Notes under the pieces: generated by a model
What the model saw: the letters and a program-made list of their open reading frames with translations, nothing else
Told to the model about the DNA's origin: nothing
Databases searched by the model: none
In this document: piece by piece, positions 1 through 6,754 of the stretch
Position numbering within the stretch: position 1 is the first letter of the stretch
How the letters are laid out: every line of letters begins with the position of its first letter
Program-made: the position numbers and the translations under genes
Source of the DNA: Aliiroseovarius zhejiangensis
Lineage (GTDB): Bacteria > Pseudomonadota > Alphaproteobacteria > Rhodobacterales > Rhodobacteraceae
Assembly (NCBI RefSeq): GCF_014656375.1
Contig: NZ_BNCH01000003.1
Span: forward strand, 310,001 to 374,000
Length of the DNA: 64,000 bases
Direction: 5' to 3'

Positions 1-168
1 AGGAAAGGACGTGCCCGGGAAGGGGCTGAAGATGAAGCTGACAAACCAACCGGTCGAGCTGGCAAACATGTCGTTGATTTTTTGGTCCATGGATTGGGCC
101 ATCGCGGGCGCCGTCGCTGCCAGCATGACCGGTGCGGCCCATGCCGCTTTTTTGAAACTGTTTCTCAT
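1..168 (-). CDS. Sodium:alanine symporter (AGCS family), N-terminal fragment
   Basis: The complement begins ATG at 168 and stays open to the window edge, giving 56 codons; the rest lies to the left of the window. The product starts with a basic, Ala-rich signal-like stretch ending in an AMA-Q cleavage-type site. It then reads FASSTGWFVSFIF followed by PFPGTSFP, a block I recognise from the start of the mature part of AlsT/AgcS sodium:amino-acid carriers. Members of that family carry alanine or glycine with sodium across the inner membrane. The gene starts 24 bases after the stop of the UspA gene on the same strand, so the two are probably cotranscribed. The family call rests on a short fragment and is moderately sure. 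Confidence 0.7.
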   Translation of the reverse strand, partial: MRNSFKKAAWAAPVMLAATAPAMAQSMDQKINDMFASSTGWFVSFIFSPFPGTSFP

Positions 169-192
169 GACTATCCCTGTTCGCATTGTTAT

Positions 193-627
193 TTAAGGAA
201 CGATGGTGACCGGCACCGGCGAGATTTGCGCCAGCGTGCCCGCGACCGAGCCGAAGATGCGCGATGACAGACCTGAATGGCCGGTGCGCCCGACCACCAC
301 CTGCGTGGCGCCCTCGGCTTCGACGATGTCACATAGCGTGTCGGCAATGCCGCCATATTTCAGCGCGGTTGTCACCGTGACGCCGCTGTCAGCCAGCCCT
401 TTGACGACCGGGGCCAGCACGGCGGTTTCGGCGCGCTCCAGCTCCTCGGCCCGCCGCTTGTGGCGTTCCTCGAGTTCGTTGGGTGTCAGGAACGAATAGG
501 GCGACCATTCCAGAACATGGGCCACCACGATGGCCGCGCCCTGCGATTTGGCCAGCCCGACGGCGAAATCCAGCGTCGCTTTCGAACTGTCGCTGCCATC
601 GTATCCGACGACGATCTTGTTGGACAT
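193..627 (-). CDS. Universal stress protein, UspA family (ATP-binding type)
   Basis: A single-domain Usp of 144 residues, the usual length. The N-terminus, MSNKIVVGYDGSDSS, holds the first strand and the conserved Asp. Near the C-terminus GRTGHSGLSSRIFGS fits the G-x2-G-x9-G-S nucleotide-binding pattern, so it should bind ATP, as in the MJ0577-like branch. It is cytoplasmic. Such genes often sit beside transporters, and here it directly precedes a sodium/amino-acid symporter in the same orientation, which suggests co-expression. The role of the protein in transport control is inference. Its promoter must lie in the 146-base divergent gap shared with the Lrp-type gene. Confidence 0.9.
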   Translation of the reverse strand: MSNKIVVGYDGSDSSKATLDFAVGLAKSQGAAIVVAHVLEWSPYSFLTPNELEERHKRRAEELERAETAVLAPVVKGLADSGVTVTTALKYGGIADTLCDIVEAEGATQVVVGRTGHSGLSSRIFGSVAGTLAQISPVPVTIVP

Positions 628-726
628 TTTCTTCCTCCCTTGTGTGAACGTGTCACGTGTTAAGCAACTTCAGCCTAGCAGTGGTTGGCTTGAAAAGGTT
701 CCTTATTTTCTTGCGTGAAAGGATAA

Positions 727-736
727 TTTACGTAAA
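727..736. promoter_or_regulatory. TTTACGTAAA palindrome upstream of Lrp-type gene
   Basis: A perfect 10-base palindrome lies 38 bases before the start codon of the Lrp/AsnC gene, in the gap divergent from the Usp-symporter pair. Lrp-type regulators commonly bind AT-rich palindromes and regulate themselves and a divergent amino-acid gene. The assignment to this regulator is inference. Confidence 0.3.
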
Positions 737-773
737 AACTACGAACCAGAACAGAATCTTCGGAAAATATACG

Positions 774-1229
774 ATGGATAAGCTAGACACTAGAATACTT
801 TCCATCCTGCAAAAGGATGGCGCGATCTCGATGTCGAATCTGTCTGACCAGGTGGGGCTGTCCATTTCCGCCTGTCACCGGCGGGTCAAGATGCTTGAGG
901 CAGACGGGCTGATCACCAACTACGCGGCGCGCCTGAACCGCAAGGCGATCGGCTTCGAAATCCAGGTGTTCATCGAAGCGAAGCTGGTCAGTCAGCGGCG
1001 GGAAGATATTCAGGCCTTCGAAGCAGCGATTCTGGACATGCCGGAAGTGCTGGAATGCCACCTGATTTCGGGTGATTTCGATTATCTGCTGCGGGTGGCG
1101 GCGCGCAATACTGAGGATTACGAGAAGCTGTATCGCGAACGACTGTCCTCGATCCCATCCTTTGCGCAGATGAAAACGCTGCTCAGCCTGTCAACGGTGA
1201 AAGAGTTCCGGGGCTTCCATCTGGGTTAG
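774..1229 (+). CDS. Lrp/AsnC family transcriptional regulator
   Basis: A 151-residue protein with the normal Lrp layout: an N-terminal helix-turn-helix (residues about 3-50, with DTRILSILQKDG and SISACHRRVKMLE) followed by an effector-binding RAM/ASNC domain (about 70-148, with the GDFDYLLRV block). It acts as an octameric or dimeric DNA-binding protein responding to amino acids. I start it at ATG 774 because MDKLDTRIL is the standard family N-terminus; the frame stays open upstream to 657 but that part resembles no known domain. It is divergent from the Usp and sodium/amino-acid symporter pair, which makes that transporter a plausible target. The ligand cannot be told from sequence. Confidence 0.93.
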   Translation: MDKLDTRILSILQKDGAISMSNLSDQVGLSISACHRRVKMLEADGLITNYAARLNRKAIGFEIQVFIEAKLVSQRREDIQAFEAAILDMPEVLECHLISGDFDYLLRVAARNTEDYEKLYRERLSSIPSFAQMKTLLSLSTVKEFRGFHLG

Positions 1230-1236
1230 TCGGGCG

Positions 1237-1890
1237 TCAGTCTGCCACCAGCATTTTCAGGCCCTGCGTGACGTCCGTGCGCACGGCAAGTCGCAGGGCA
1301 GGCTCATCCCCCGCGGCCAGAGCCGACAGGATCATCCGGTGATGTCGTTGCAGATCGGTGCGCTGACGCCGGGCATAAAGGGCGCGCATGGTCGGGCCAA
1401 GTTGCAGCCAGACGGTTTCGGCCACCGCAAGGATCGCCGGGGCCTGCGCGCGCAGATAGAGCGTGCGGTGAAACTCCAGATTGGTGCGCAGATACCCGAC
1501 CGCATCCTGTTTGGTCACGCATTCCGACACCCGCACATTGATCGCCCGCAGCCGGTCGATCAGCGCCATATGGGCGCGGGGCAGGGCGCGCGCAGCCAAT
1601 TCCGGTTCCAGCAAGGACCGCAACGCGGCCAGTTCCTCGATCCGCTCCGCCGTCAGGTCGGGGGCCGATACGCGGCCCGAACTGGACAGGGTCAGCGCGC
1701 CTTCGGCGGCCAATCGGCGCACCGCTTCGCGGGCCGGGGTCATCGAGACCTCGTATTCCGTGCCGATCCCCCGGATGGTCAGGCTTTGCCCCGGATCCAG
1801 TTCGCCATGCATGATGCGCGCGCGCAGGCTGCGATACACGCGTTCATGGGCGCTGGAGGTGTCGGATTGTGGACGGGTCTGGGCCTGCAT
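1237..1890 (-). CDS. GntR family transcriptional regulator (FCD type)
   Basis: A 217-residue regulator with an N-terminal winged helix-turn-helix (HERVYRSLRARIMHGELDPG, then IGTEYEVSMTPAREAVRRL) and a C-terminal all-helical FCD ligand domain (about residues 85-210, ending around HHRMILSALAAGD). FCD members usually sense carboxylic acids through a metal centre. I start it at the ATG at 1890, giving MQAQTRPQSD; the frame is open further upstream but that stretch overlaps the neighbouring hydrolase gene and has no domain sense. It lies tail to tail with the Lrp-type gene and 47 bases downstream of the YgjP-like gene on the same strand. Its targets are unknown. Confidence 0.9.
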   Translation of the reverse strand: MQAQTRPQSDTSSAHERVYRSLRARIMHGELDPGQSLTIRGIGTEYEVSMTPAREAVRRLAAEGALTLSSSGRVSAPDLTAERIEELAALRSLLEPELAARALPRAHMALIDRLRAINVRVSECVTKQDAVGYLRTNLEFHRTLYLRAQAPAILAVAETVWLQLGPTMRALYARRQRTDLQRHHRMILSALAAGDEPALRLAVRTDVTQGLKMLVAD

Positions 1891-1937
1891 GATGAGACTG
1901 TGATCACAAATGCACGCGGCGTCAACTGCCCCAGTGA

Positions 1938-2669
1938 TCAGTCGCGAAAACGATAGCGTTGCAGGTCGCCACCATGCTCGCGCAGCCATTTGCGCGGAGC
2001 CTTGTAGTCCGGGCAGATCGCCGCGACTTGCGCCCAGAACGCGGGCGAGTGATCCATATGCACAAGATGTGCGACCTCGTGCGCGGCGACATAGTCCAGC
2101 ACCGGTTCGGGGGCCATGATCAGGCGCCAGGAATACATCAGGTTGCCTTGTGAACTGCACGACCCCCAACGCGAGCGCGTATCGCGCAAGGTCAGGCGGC
2201 CAAAGTCGCGGCCCACCCGCGCGGCATAAAGGTCGCTGGCGCGGGCCAGCCGGTCACGTGCCGCGCGTTTCAAAAGCGCCTCGATCCGGGCAGCGGTCTG
2301 GCGGTCGTCACCGGGCGGCACAAGGATCTCGCCGTGACGGATCCGGGCCGCGCGCAGGGGGGCCTCGCAAATCAGGTGGGGCTGGCCAAGATATGGAATG
2401 GTGGCACCGATATGCGGGCGTTGCGCGGGCTTGGTGTCGGCCAGGTGCTTGCGAATCCAGTCGGCCCGTTCGTTGACGAAACGCACCGCCTCGTGACGCG
2501 AGGCGCCATGCGGAACCGTCAAAGTCACGCGGCCATCCACTTTGGACACCCTGAGCGACAGCCGCCGCGCGCGCGCCGACGGGCGCAACAGGACGGACAA
2601 ATCAGGATTGCCCCCAAGGTCAATTCGTTCGGCTTCGGTCAGCCGGTCTGCCTGTTTCGACCAGAACAT
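1938..2669 (-). CDS. YgjP-like metal-dependent hydrolase (DUF45/M48-related)
   Basis: A 243-residue protein of the YgjP/DUF45 family. It shows the N-terminal block RRLSLRVSKVDGRVTLTVP, a central TLRDTRSRWGSCSSQGNLMYSWRL family signature, and the zinc motif AAHEVAHLVHMDHS (HEVAH plus a downstream His), expected to bind zinc as in WLM/M48 peptidases. No signal peptide is seen, so it is probably cytoplasmic. I start it at ATG 2669, where a purine-rich stretch lies upstream; longer in-frame extension runs through the TIGR02300 gene on the other strand and is not credible. Physiological substrate is unknown. It is the first gene of a minus-strand run that continues into the GntR regulator. Confidence 0.88.
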   Translation of the reverse strand: MFWSKQADRLTEAERIDLGGNPDLSVLLRPSARARRLSLRVSKVDGRVTLTVPHGASRHEAVRFVNERADWIRKHLADTKPAQRPHIGATIPYLGQPHLICEAPLRAARIRHGEILVPPGDDRQTAARIEALLKRAARDRLARASDLYAARVGRDFGRLTLRDTRSRWGSCSSQGNLMYSWRLIMAPEPVLDYVAAHEVAHLVHMDHSPAFWAQVAAICPDYKAPRKWLREHGGDLQRYRFRD

Positions 2670-2798
2670 GCGGCCCCTTTTTTCCTTACAAATGCCCGGC
2701 GATCCGCCCATAAGGGGAAAAGCCTTTGACACCTCTGCACACATGTGGCAGTTGGCGGCAAATCTCGCACGACTTAGACAGAACGGAAAGGGTTTTAG

Positions 2799-3119
2799 AT
2801 GCCCAAGGAAGAATGGGGCGTAAAGCGCGTCTGCCCCACGACTGGTAAACGGTTTTATGACCTGAATGCCGACCCGGTGGTCAGCCCCTATACGGGCGAG
2901 GTTGTGAACCTCGAAACTGGCAAGGCGTCGCGCACGATGGTGGCCGACAAGGAAGATAAGGCCGCAATGAAGGACGATCTGGTCGACGACGCAGATGCAG
3001 TTCTTGAAGACGATGACGATGTCGATGTCGATCTGGGTGATGATGTTCTGGACGATGACGATGAAGAAGATGTCTCGCTGGACGAGATCGCCGATGTCGC
3101 TGCAGATGACGACGACTAA
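2799..3119 (+). CDS. TIGR02300 (FYDLN acid domain) protein
   Basis: A 106-residue protein in two parts. The first ~45 residues contain CPTTGKRFYDLNADPVVSPYTG, the FYDLN signature that names the family. The rest is extremely acidic, dominated by Asp and Glu runs and ending in DDDD. The family is confined largely to alphaproteobacteria and has no assigned function; the single Cys and acidic tail resemble a degenerate zinc-ribbon with a disordered acidic tail. It is divergent from the YgjP-like gene and is followed by an inverted repeat and a tRNA gene, so it is probably monocistronic. Confidence 0.93.
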   Translation: MPKEEWGVKRVCPTTGKRFYDLNADPVVSPYTGEVVNLETGKASRTMVADKEDKAAMKDDLVDDADAVLEDDDDVDVDLGDDVLDDDDEEDVSLDEIADVAADDDD

Positions 3120-3136
3120 GCGGTACTGAAATTTTG

Positions 3137-3178
3137 GCAAAGGCGCTTTTTTAGGCTTGAACCCCAAAGCGCCTTTGC
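3137..3178 (+). terminator. Perfect 13-bp inverted repeat after the FYDLN gene
   Basis: GCAAAGGCGCTTT at 3137-3149 is the exact reverse complement of 3166-3178, with a 16-base loop. It sits 17 bases after the stop codon and before tRNA-Ala, where a terminator is expected. There is no clear T-run after the second arm, so a Rho-independent mechanism is not certain; the stem could also act in RNA processing. Confidence 0.5.
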
Positions 3179-3216
3179 ATAAATACCGCGCATTGACGGC
3201 GGAAACGCCATCGGAT

Positions 3217-3292
<76 letters not shown>

Positions 3293-3530
3293 TTCTTTTT
3301 CACATACATTCCCGACGATCCTGTGACTGGGTCGGTCAATCATCACGCGTGCGGCTGGGCGGCAATGCGCCTGACGCCTGTGTCGGTGGGCGGTTTGTCG
3401 CCGTATTGTTGTGATCACCCCTTCGTTCATCGTCAGTCCCGATCACCAACTGTCTTGTTACGGAACTCAATGCATTGTGCTGCGTTGAAACAGGAACGAT
3501 TTATCGAACACGACCAGTTGGAGATCGCAG

Positions 3531-5597
3531 ATGCGTAATACCTGGAAATCGACGACGGCCTTGATTGCCACCTTGTCCCTTGCTTTCCCGACGCCCGGAG
3601 TGGCTCAGGCCAAGACCAAGGGCGAGGTTCCGAAGTTCATGTGCATGGATGGGACCGAGACACCTTGTGAAAAGGGTGTGAAGAAAATCAAATCCGACAA
3701 GATGATTTGTGAAGACGGCGCACCCTTGCCGTGCGCCGTAGGTGTACACGCCGTCCCGAAAACCGCAATGATTTGCGAGGACGGCACAGATCTTCCTTGT
3801 GCTGACGGTGTTGCCGCAAGCCTGCGCCCTGAAATGGCCGAGCAGTTGGAAGCCATGCGCAAAGGTGTCGTGACCGAGGAAGCGGTCGAGGCTGCTCCCG
3901 CCCCGACGGAGACGGACGCCCCGGCTGCGGAAGCGGAAGCCGAGGCCACCGTCGAGGCCGACGTCACCCAAGAAGCTGCCCCGGCGGAAGCGACTGCCGA
4001 AGCCGATACGACTGCAGAAGCCGACGCGCCTGCAGAGGAAGCGCCGGCAGAGGAAGCGCAGGTAGAAGAAACGCCGGCAGAGGAAGCGCCCGTCGAAAAC
4101 GCGGAGGCTGCGCCAGCCCCGGAAGCCCCAGCGGAAGAAGCAGCTGTCGCTGAACAAAGCCCGCAAACGGATGAGACCGTTCAAACTGAACAGGCTGCCG
4201 AGGCCACTGCCGAGGCCGACCCCGCACCCGGCGACGATGCTGCCGCTGATTCCACGTCTGCACCGGGTGGTGACGCTGTCGCCGTTGAAACGCCCGAGGC
4301 TGACGGGCAGGCCGAAAGCGCGACCGAAGCAGATGCCAACGCTGACGCAACCGCACAAGACAGCACCGCGCCGGTTGCCGATGACACGACGGCCCAGGCA
4401 CCTGAAAGCGATGTGACCTCAGGCGAGGAAGCGGCGTTGGCTGAAGCCCTGGCCGAAACGGACACCGCGGAAGAAATCGCGGTGCAGGCAGAGCCGGTGC
4501 CGGACCTTCCCGTCCAGCCCGAAGCTGAAAGCGGCGAAGCCCCGGTGGCCGCCGCCGCTGACGCCTCGGCAGATGCCGAGGCTGACGCCGAGGTGAGCGA
4601 AGAAGTCGTGACCGAGGAAACGGCCCGGTCCTCGGACGAAGATTTCGCGACCAAGATCACCGAAGCACCGAAAGACGCGTCCGAGAACAAACCGGATGCC
4701 AATATGTCCGATGACAAGGAAGGTGGCCTGACCAAAGGCGAGAAAGCCATACTGCTTGGCCTTGGGGCCGTGGCGGTTGGGGCCATGCTGTCCAACAATC
4801 GCGAAGTTGCGCTGAACTCAGGCGATCGGGTTGTGGTCAGTCGTGACGATGGCACCTACGAGGTTATCAAGGATGACAACGCGTTGTTGCGTCAACCCGG
4901 CACGAAGATCCGAACCCAGACCTTTGGTGATGGATCGACCCGCACGACCGTGATTCGCCCTGATGACACCGAAATCGTGACCATTCGCGATCCTGAATAC
5001 CGCGTGCTGCGCCGCGTTTACGTTGCCGCCGATGGCACGGAAACCATTCTGATTGATGATACTGTGGATGTGGAACCGGTCGATGTGGCGTCGCTGCCAG
5101 CTCCGGCTCCGCAACCTGAACTGACTGCGGATGCGGACGAAGAGGCTTTGCGCGCCGCCCTGGCACGTGAGGCCGAACTGGACCGACGCTTCAGTCTGGC
5201 TCAGGTCCGCCACATTCCACAGGTGCGATACCTGGTGCCGGTGATTGACCTGGATGCGATCACGTTTGAAACCGGCTCGGCCGCGATCCGTCCGGATCAG
5301 GCCAAGTCTCTGGCCCGTCTGGGTAAGCTGATCCAGAGCTACGTTGAGCAGGATCGAAACGAGGTGTTCCTGATCGAAGGTCACACCGACGCGGTGGGTG
5401 CGGCCGCCTACAACCTGGCCTTGTCAGACCGCCGCGCCGAGTCCGTGGCCCTGGCGCTGACCGAGTATTTCGATGTGCCGCCGGAAAACCTGATCGTTCA
5501 GGGGTACGGCGAAGAGTTCCTGAAGATCGAAACCCAGGACGCTGAACGGGCAAACCGCCGCGCCAGTGTGCGCCGGATCACCCAATTGCTGCGCTAG
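3531..5597 (+). CDS. OmpA-family protein with cysteine repeats and long acidic linker
   Basis: A 688-residue envelope protein. Residues 1-27 look like a Sec signal peptide ending GVAQA. Three copies of a 22-residue unit follow, with cysteines at 38/46, 60/68 and 82/90 (pattern C-x-DG-x4-PC-x2-GV). Residues about 105-390 are low-complexity Ala/Glu/Asp/Pro sequence, probably disordered. A Gly-rich hydrophobic stretch near 405-420 precedes a beta-rich region, and residues about 560-688 form an OmpA-C peptidoglycan-binding domain (ITFETGSAAIRPDQ, IEGHTDAVG, ANRRASVRR). The protein should bind peptidoglycan through the C-terminal domain. The long linker could span the periplasm; how it is anchored is unclear. 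It is monocistronic, bounded by a terminator. Confidence 0.88.
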   Translation: MRNTWKSTTALIATLSLAFPTPGVAQAKTKGEVPKFMCMDGTETPCEKGVKKIKSDKMICEDGAPLPCAVGVHAVPKTAMICEDGTDLPCADGVAASLRPEMAEQLEAMRKGVVTEEAVEAAPAPTETDAPAAEAEAEATVEADVTQEAAPAEATAEADTTAEADAPAEEAPAEEAQVEETPAEEAPVENAEAAPAPEAPAEEAAVAEQSPQTDETVQTEQAAEATAEADPAPGDDAAADSTSAPGGDAVAVETPEADGQAESATEADANADATAQDSTAPVADDTTAQAPESDVTSGEEAALAEALAETDTAEEIAVQAEPVPDLPVQPEAESGEAPVAAAADASADAEADAEVSEEVVTEETARSSDEDFATKITEAPKDASENKPDANMSDDKEGGLTKGEKAILLGLGAVAVGAMLSNNREVALNSGDRVVVSRDDGTYEVIKDDNALLRQPGTKIRTQTFGDGSTRTTVIRPDDTEIVTIRDPEYRVLRRVYVAADGTETILIDDTVDVEPVDVASLPAPAPQPELTADADEEALRAALAREAELDRRFSLAQVRHIPQVRYLVPVIDLDAITFETGSAAIRPDQAKSLARLGKLIQSYVEQDRNEVFLIEGHTDAVGAAAYNLALSDRRAESVALALTEYFDVPPENLIVQGYGEEFLKIETQDAERANRRASVRRITQLLR

Positions 5598-5623
5598 GCG
5601 TTGACTGCCTTGCACAAATTTCT

Positions 5624-5650
5624 CACCCGTCCGCTTCCAGCGGGCGGGTG
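5624..5650. terminator. Bidirectional hairpin terminator between convergent genes
   Basis: CACCCGTCCGCT (5624-5635) pairs with AGCGGGCGGGTG (5639-5650) over 12 positions, with one G-U pair and a 3-base loop. It lies between the OmpA-family stop and the stop of the membrane-protein gene on the other strand, so it can end both. On the plus strand it is followed by TGTTTATT. Confidence 0.7.
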
Positions 5651-5653
5651 TGT

Positions 5654-6754
5654 TTATTGAAACACAGACAGGTCAACGAAGGATCCAATGGCGCTGGCCA
5701 GGATCGGCGACGCGATGGCGATCATGGATTTGAACGCGTCCATGCTGGCGATGCGTCTTATGTCGAACCCCTCCAGCTTGCGGCCCAGTGCGGTTTCACC
5801 AACCGATGCGCTGGCCTGTTTGAACCGTTCGATCCGCACCTTCAGGATCAGGCTGACCGGCATATAGAACGACAAAATCAGCACCGTATAGGTGACGCCG
5901 CGAAACATCGACAGCGAACTGACCACCTGATCATGCGCGTGGCGCAGGTCCGGGTCGGCGATCATCGGACCCGGCCATTTCATCCAGGACAGCATCAGCA
6001 CCATTCCGATGGTCAGAAGCACACCGGCGCAATACAGGTATCGCTGGGTGCTTTCCTGCGCGTTTTGCAGGGTCATTGCCTCGGAAATCAGTGCGGATTT
6101 GCTGCGGCGGTCAAGGCCAACGGGTTGTGCCAGTGACAGGACCATGCCAGCGATGATCGCGGCGGCGGCCAGTGAGGTCAGGATATTGACGTGATCCAAC
6201 AGGTATTTCATGGCAAAAAACGCGCCCATGCCGTCGCAGGCGGCTTCAAGCGCCCCCCCCGGAAGGCAACCGGGCAGTTTGCCGATGCCAAGCGCGGTGT
6301 GAAACAGGTCTTCACCCAGCAGCGACTGGCTTTCGAAACTGGCTGGCATCCAGTCCGGCTCGAACGTCGAAAAGCTGAGCGTGACAAGGATCACCCCGAC
6401 AATGCCGACCATCGTAAAGCAGATCGATCGCTTCGTGTGGCGCGCATAAAGTTCGAACGAGAACATGGCGATCAGTGTGATCGTCACCGCCACGAACAGA
6501 AACAGAGCCGCAAGAAACTTGTAGCGCCCGTTCAGTTCGATCAGCGGGGCCATCGGCGCAAGCTCGACCCCCGCCAGCAACAGGCCTGTGTCGCCGAACG
6601 TGCCCAGCAGGTATTCGGACGCGGTCAGCACCGCCACCGGCAAAAGCAGGATCAGCAGATACCGCGGCGCAATCTGCAACTTTGCTGATATCACCGGTTG
6701 CGGCAACGGTTCTGCATCGCTCTGGGGCGGCGTTGGAGCGGGCGCGTCCGTCAT
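5654..6754 (-). CDS. Multispanning membrane protein of the protease operon, unknown function
   Basis: I recognise no family for this 366-residue protein. It has a Pro-rich cytoplasmic-looking N-terminus (1-28) and about seven hydrophobic segments, near residues 31-50, 80-101, 112-130, 190-208, 238-256, 285-305 and 343-361. Between the third and fourth lies a ~55-residue loop containing two cysteines (CLPG and AACDG), which could form a disulphide if periplasmic. The start codon overlaps the stop of the upstream SGNH-caspase gene by four bases (ATGA at 6751-6754), so the two are translationally coupled. This is strong evidence that the membrane protein works with the hydrolases. Its role as target, anchor or effector is open. 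Confidence 0.8.
   Translation of the reverse strand: MTDAPAPTPPQSDAEPLPQPVISAKLQIAPRYLLILLLPVAVLTASEYLLGTFGDTGLLLAGVELAPMAPLIELNGRYKFLAALFLFVAVTITLIAMFSFELYARHTKRSICFTMVGIVGVILVTLSFSTFEPDWMPASFESQSLLGEDLFHTALGIGKLPGCLPGGALEAACDGMGAFFAMKYLLDHVNILTSLAAAAIIAGMVLSLAQPVGLDRRSKSALISEAMTLQNAQESTQRYLYCAGVLLTIGMVLMLSWMKWPGPMIADPDLRHAHDQVVSSLSMFRGVTYTVLILSFYMPVSLILKVRIERFKQASASVGETALGRKLEGFDIRRIASMDAFKSMIAIASPILASAIGSFVDLSVFQ

Noticed and set aside
1891-2169. Open frame extending the GntR gene upstream
   Set aside because: It overlaps the YgjP-like coding region, has no domain similarity, and the ATG at 1890 gives a normal-length regulator.
2670-3167. Long upstream extension of the YgjP-like reading frame
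   Set aside because: It runs antisense through the FYDLN gene and consists of hydrophobic and Val/Ile-rich sequence arising from the complementary Asp codons.
3605-4855. Several long open frames on the minus strand inside the OmpA-family gene
   Set aside because: They are shadows of the low-complexity Ala/Glu region, which yields Ser/Ala/Arg-rich artefacts in other frames.
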